From Planctomycetota bacterium (GTDB lineage: Bacteria > Planctomycetota > Planctomycetia > Isosphaerales > Isosphaeraceae): 6,314 nucleotides of DNA. This document shows, piece after piece, positions 6,015-6,314 of the stretch. The stretch is from contig JAKAUH010000097.1 in the NCBI GenBank assembly GCA_021818605.1, forward strand, positions 1 to 6,314. The letters are read 5' to 3'. The stretch's first letter is position 1, and every line of letters begins with the position of its first letter. Both the position numbers and the translations under genes were made by a program. The notes beneath the pieces were generated by a model. It saw only the letters and a list, made by a program, of their open reading frames with translations, ran no database searches and was not told the origin of the DNA.

Positions 6015-6096
6015 AAGTCGGACCGGTGCCGCGTGATCCCGAGCACGGCTTTTCTTCCGCATGGGACGACGTCAGGCAAGAATGCCGGACCGACTT
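6015..6096. repeat. 82-base structure bounded by 12-base inverted repeats
   Basis: AAGTCGGACCGG (6015-6026) and CCGGACCGACTT (6085-6096) are inverted copies that pair at 11 of 12 positions (one A-A mismatch), with further G-T pairs possible at both ends. The 58-base interior has smaller hairpins, including CGTG/CACG near 6032-6047 followed by GGCTTTT, and GGCA-AGAA-TGCC at 6075-6086; the latter competes with the outer stem. The right end abuts the stop codon of the partial minus-strand frame (6097-6099), so it could be a 3' UTR stem that terminates or stabilises that transcript. A small non-autonomous element is another reading, but I see no target-site duplication in the flanks. Confidence 0.5.
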
Positions 6097-6314
6097 TCAT
6101 GCCGCCGTAACATGCGCTCCCGGGCTCGGTTCTGCAACGCCTTTGCCGTCAAGAGCCAAGCGCAGATCGAAGCTCGAATCGCATTGTGCCTCATTCGTTG
6201 AGGATTCTCCCTCCCGGGGTAACCCAGGGATGTGGGTGCCCTCCATTTCGCCCGACTTCTTGATCGCCGGGGGCGTCAGGTCAATCGCAGGAGGGGTGAA
6301 CGGAAACTGGGCAG
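6097..6314 (-). CDS. Possible C-terminal part of a gene cut by the window edge
   Basis: On the minus strand one frame is open from the window edge (first full codon at 6312) to a TGA at 6097-6099, giving 71 codons. Codon bias is good near the edge (PPAIKKSGEMEGTHIPGLP) and weaker toward the end, which is hydrophilic and ends VTAA. I recognise no domain. A competing 46-codon plus-strand frame (6061-6201) is Arg-rich and less convincing. Without upstream sequence I cannot tell a true gene end from a chance open frame. Confidence 0.3.
   Translation of the reverse strand, partial: AQFPFTPPAIDLTPPAIKKSGEMEGTHIPGLPREGESSTNEAQCDSSFDLRLALDGKGVAEPSPGAHVTAA

Noticed and set aside
6027..6055. Plus-strand hairpin followed by TTTT as an intrinsic terminator
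   Set aside because: Only four or five stem pairs form, and there is no supported plus-strand gene to terminate. It is nested in the larger inverted repeat, which explains it better.
5532..6096. Sigma-54 (-24/-12) promoter for the PEP-CTERM gene, as seen in some exosortase systems
   Set aside because: I looked for GG-N10-GC in a TGGCAC/TTGC context on the minus strand and found no acceptable match.

Overview
The window is GC-rich DNA from a Gram-negative-type bacterium, most likely a planctomycete of the Isosphaeraceae kind. The evidence is a PEP-CTERM sorted surface protein, a lipoprotein of the purple acid phosphatase type, strong GC bias at third codon positions, and frequent GTG starts with wide gaps between genes. 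This assignment is inference from family content; no marker gene is present. There are no rRNA, tRNA, CRISPR or recognisable insertion-sequence genes.

Layout. Bases 1-250 hold a leader with a well-placed ribosome binding site and a 23-codon, cysteine-rich small ORF (103-174). Bases 251-1597 carry two plus-strand genes 57 bases apart: a trypsin/V8-like serine protease with an intact His-Asp-Ser triad and no obvious signal peptide, then a 208-residue unknown protein with a Pro/Ala-rich N-terminus, a helical middle and a C-terminal coiled coil. Bases 1598-1907 form a convergent gap with a coding-like but unassigned minus-strand stretch and a small hairpin plus T-run that could terminate the minus-strand genes. 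Bases 1908-2906 (minus) encode a PLP-dependent threonine/serine dehydratase. Bases 3006-4511 (minus) encode a secreted lipoprotein metallophosphoesterase with all five purple-acid-phosphatase motifs. Bases 4764-5531 (minus) encode the PEP-CTERM protein, whose true start is a GTG behind a near-perfect Shine-Dalgarno sequence. Bases 5532-6096 contain no gene I can support but have two sizeable inverted repeats. Bases 6097-6314 are the possible 3' end of a minus-strand gene cut by the window edge.

How the parts may work together. The three minus-strand genes face the same way. The phosphatase and dehydratase (99 bases apart) could share a transcript; the PEP-CTERM gene lies 252 bases upstream and is probably separate. 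The phosphatase lipoprotein and the PEP-CTERM protein both act at the cell envelope, and the dehydratase is cytoplasmic amino-acid catabolism. The plus-strand pair is the least ordinary part: a protease without an export signal next to an unrecognised coiled-coil protein, preceded by a cysteine-rich mini-ORF. It is the best candidate for something undescribed, but the sequence alone does not show a function for the pair.
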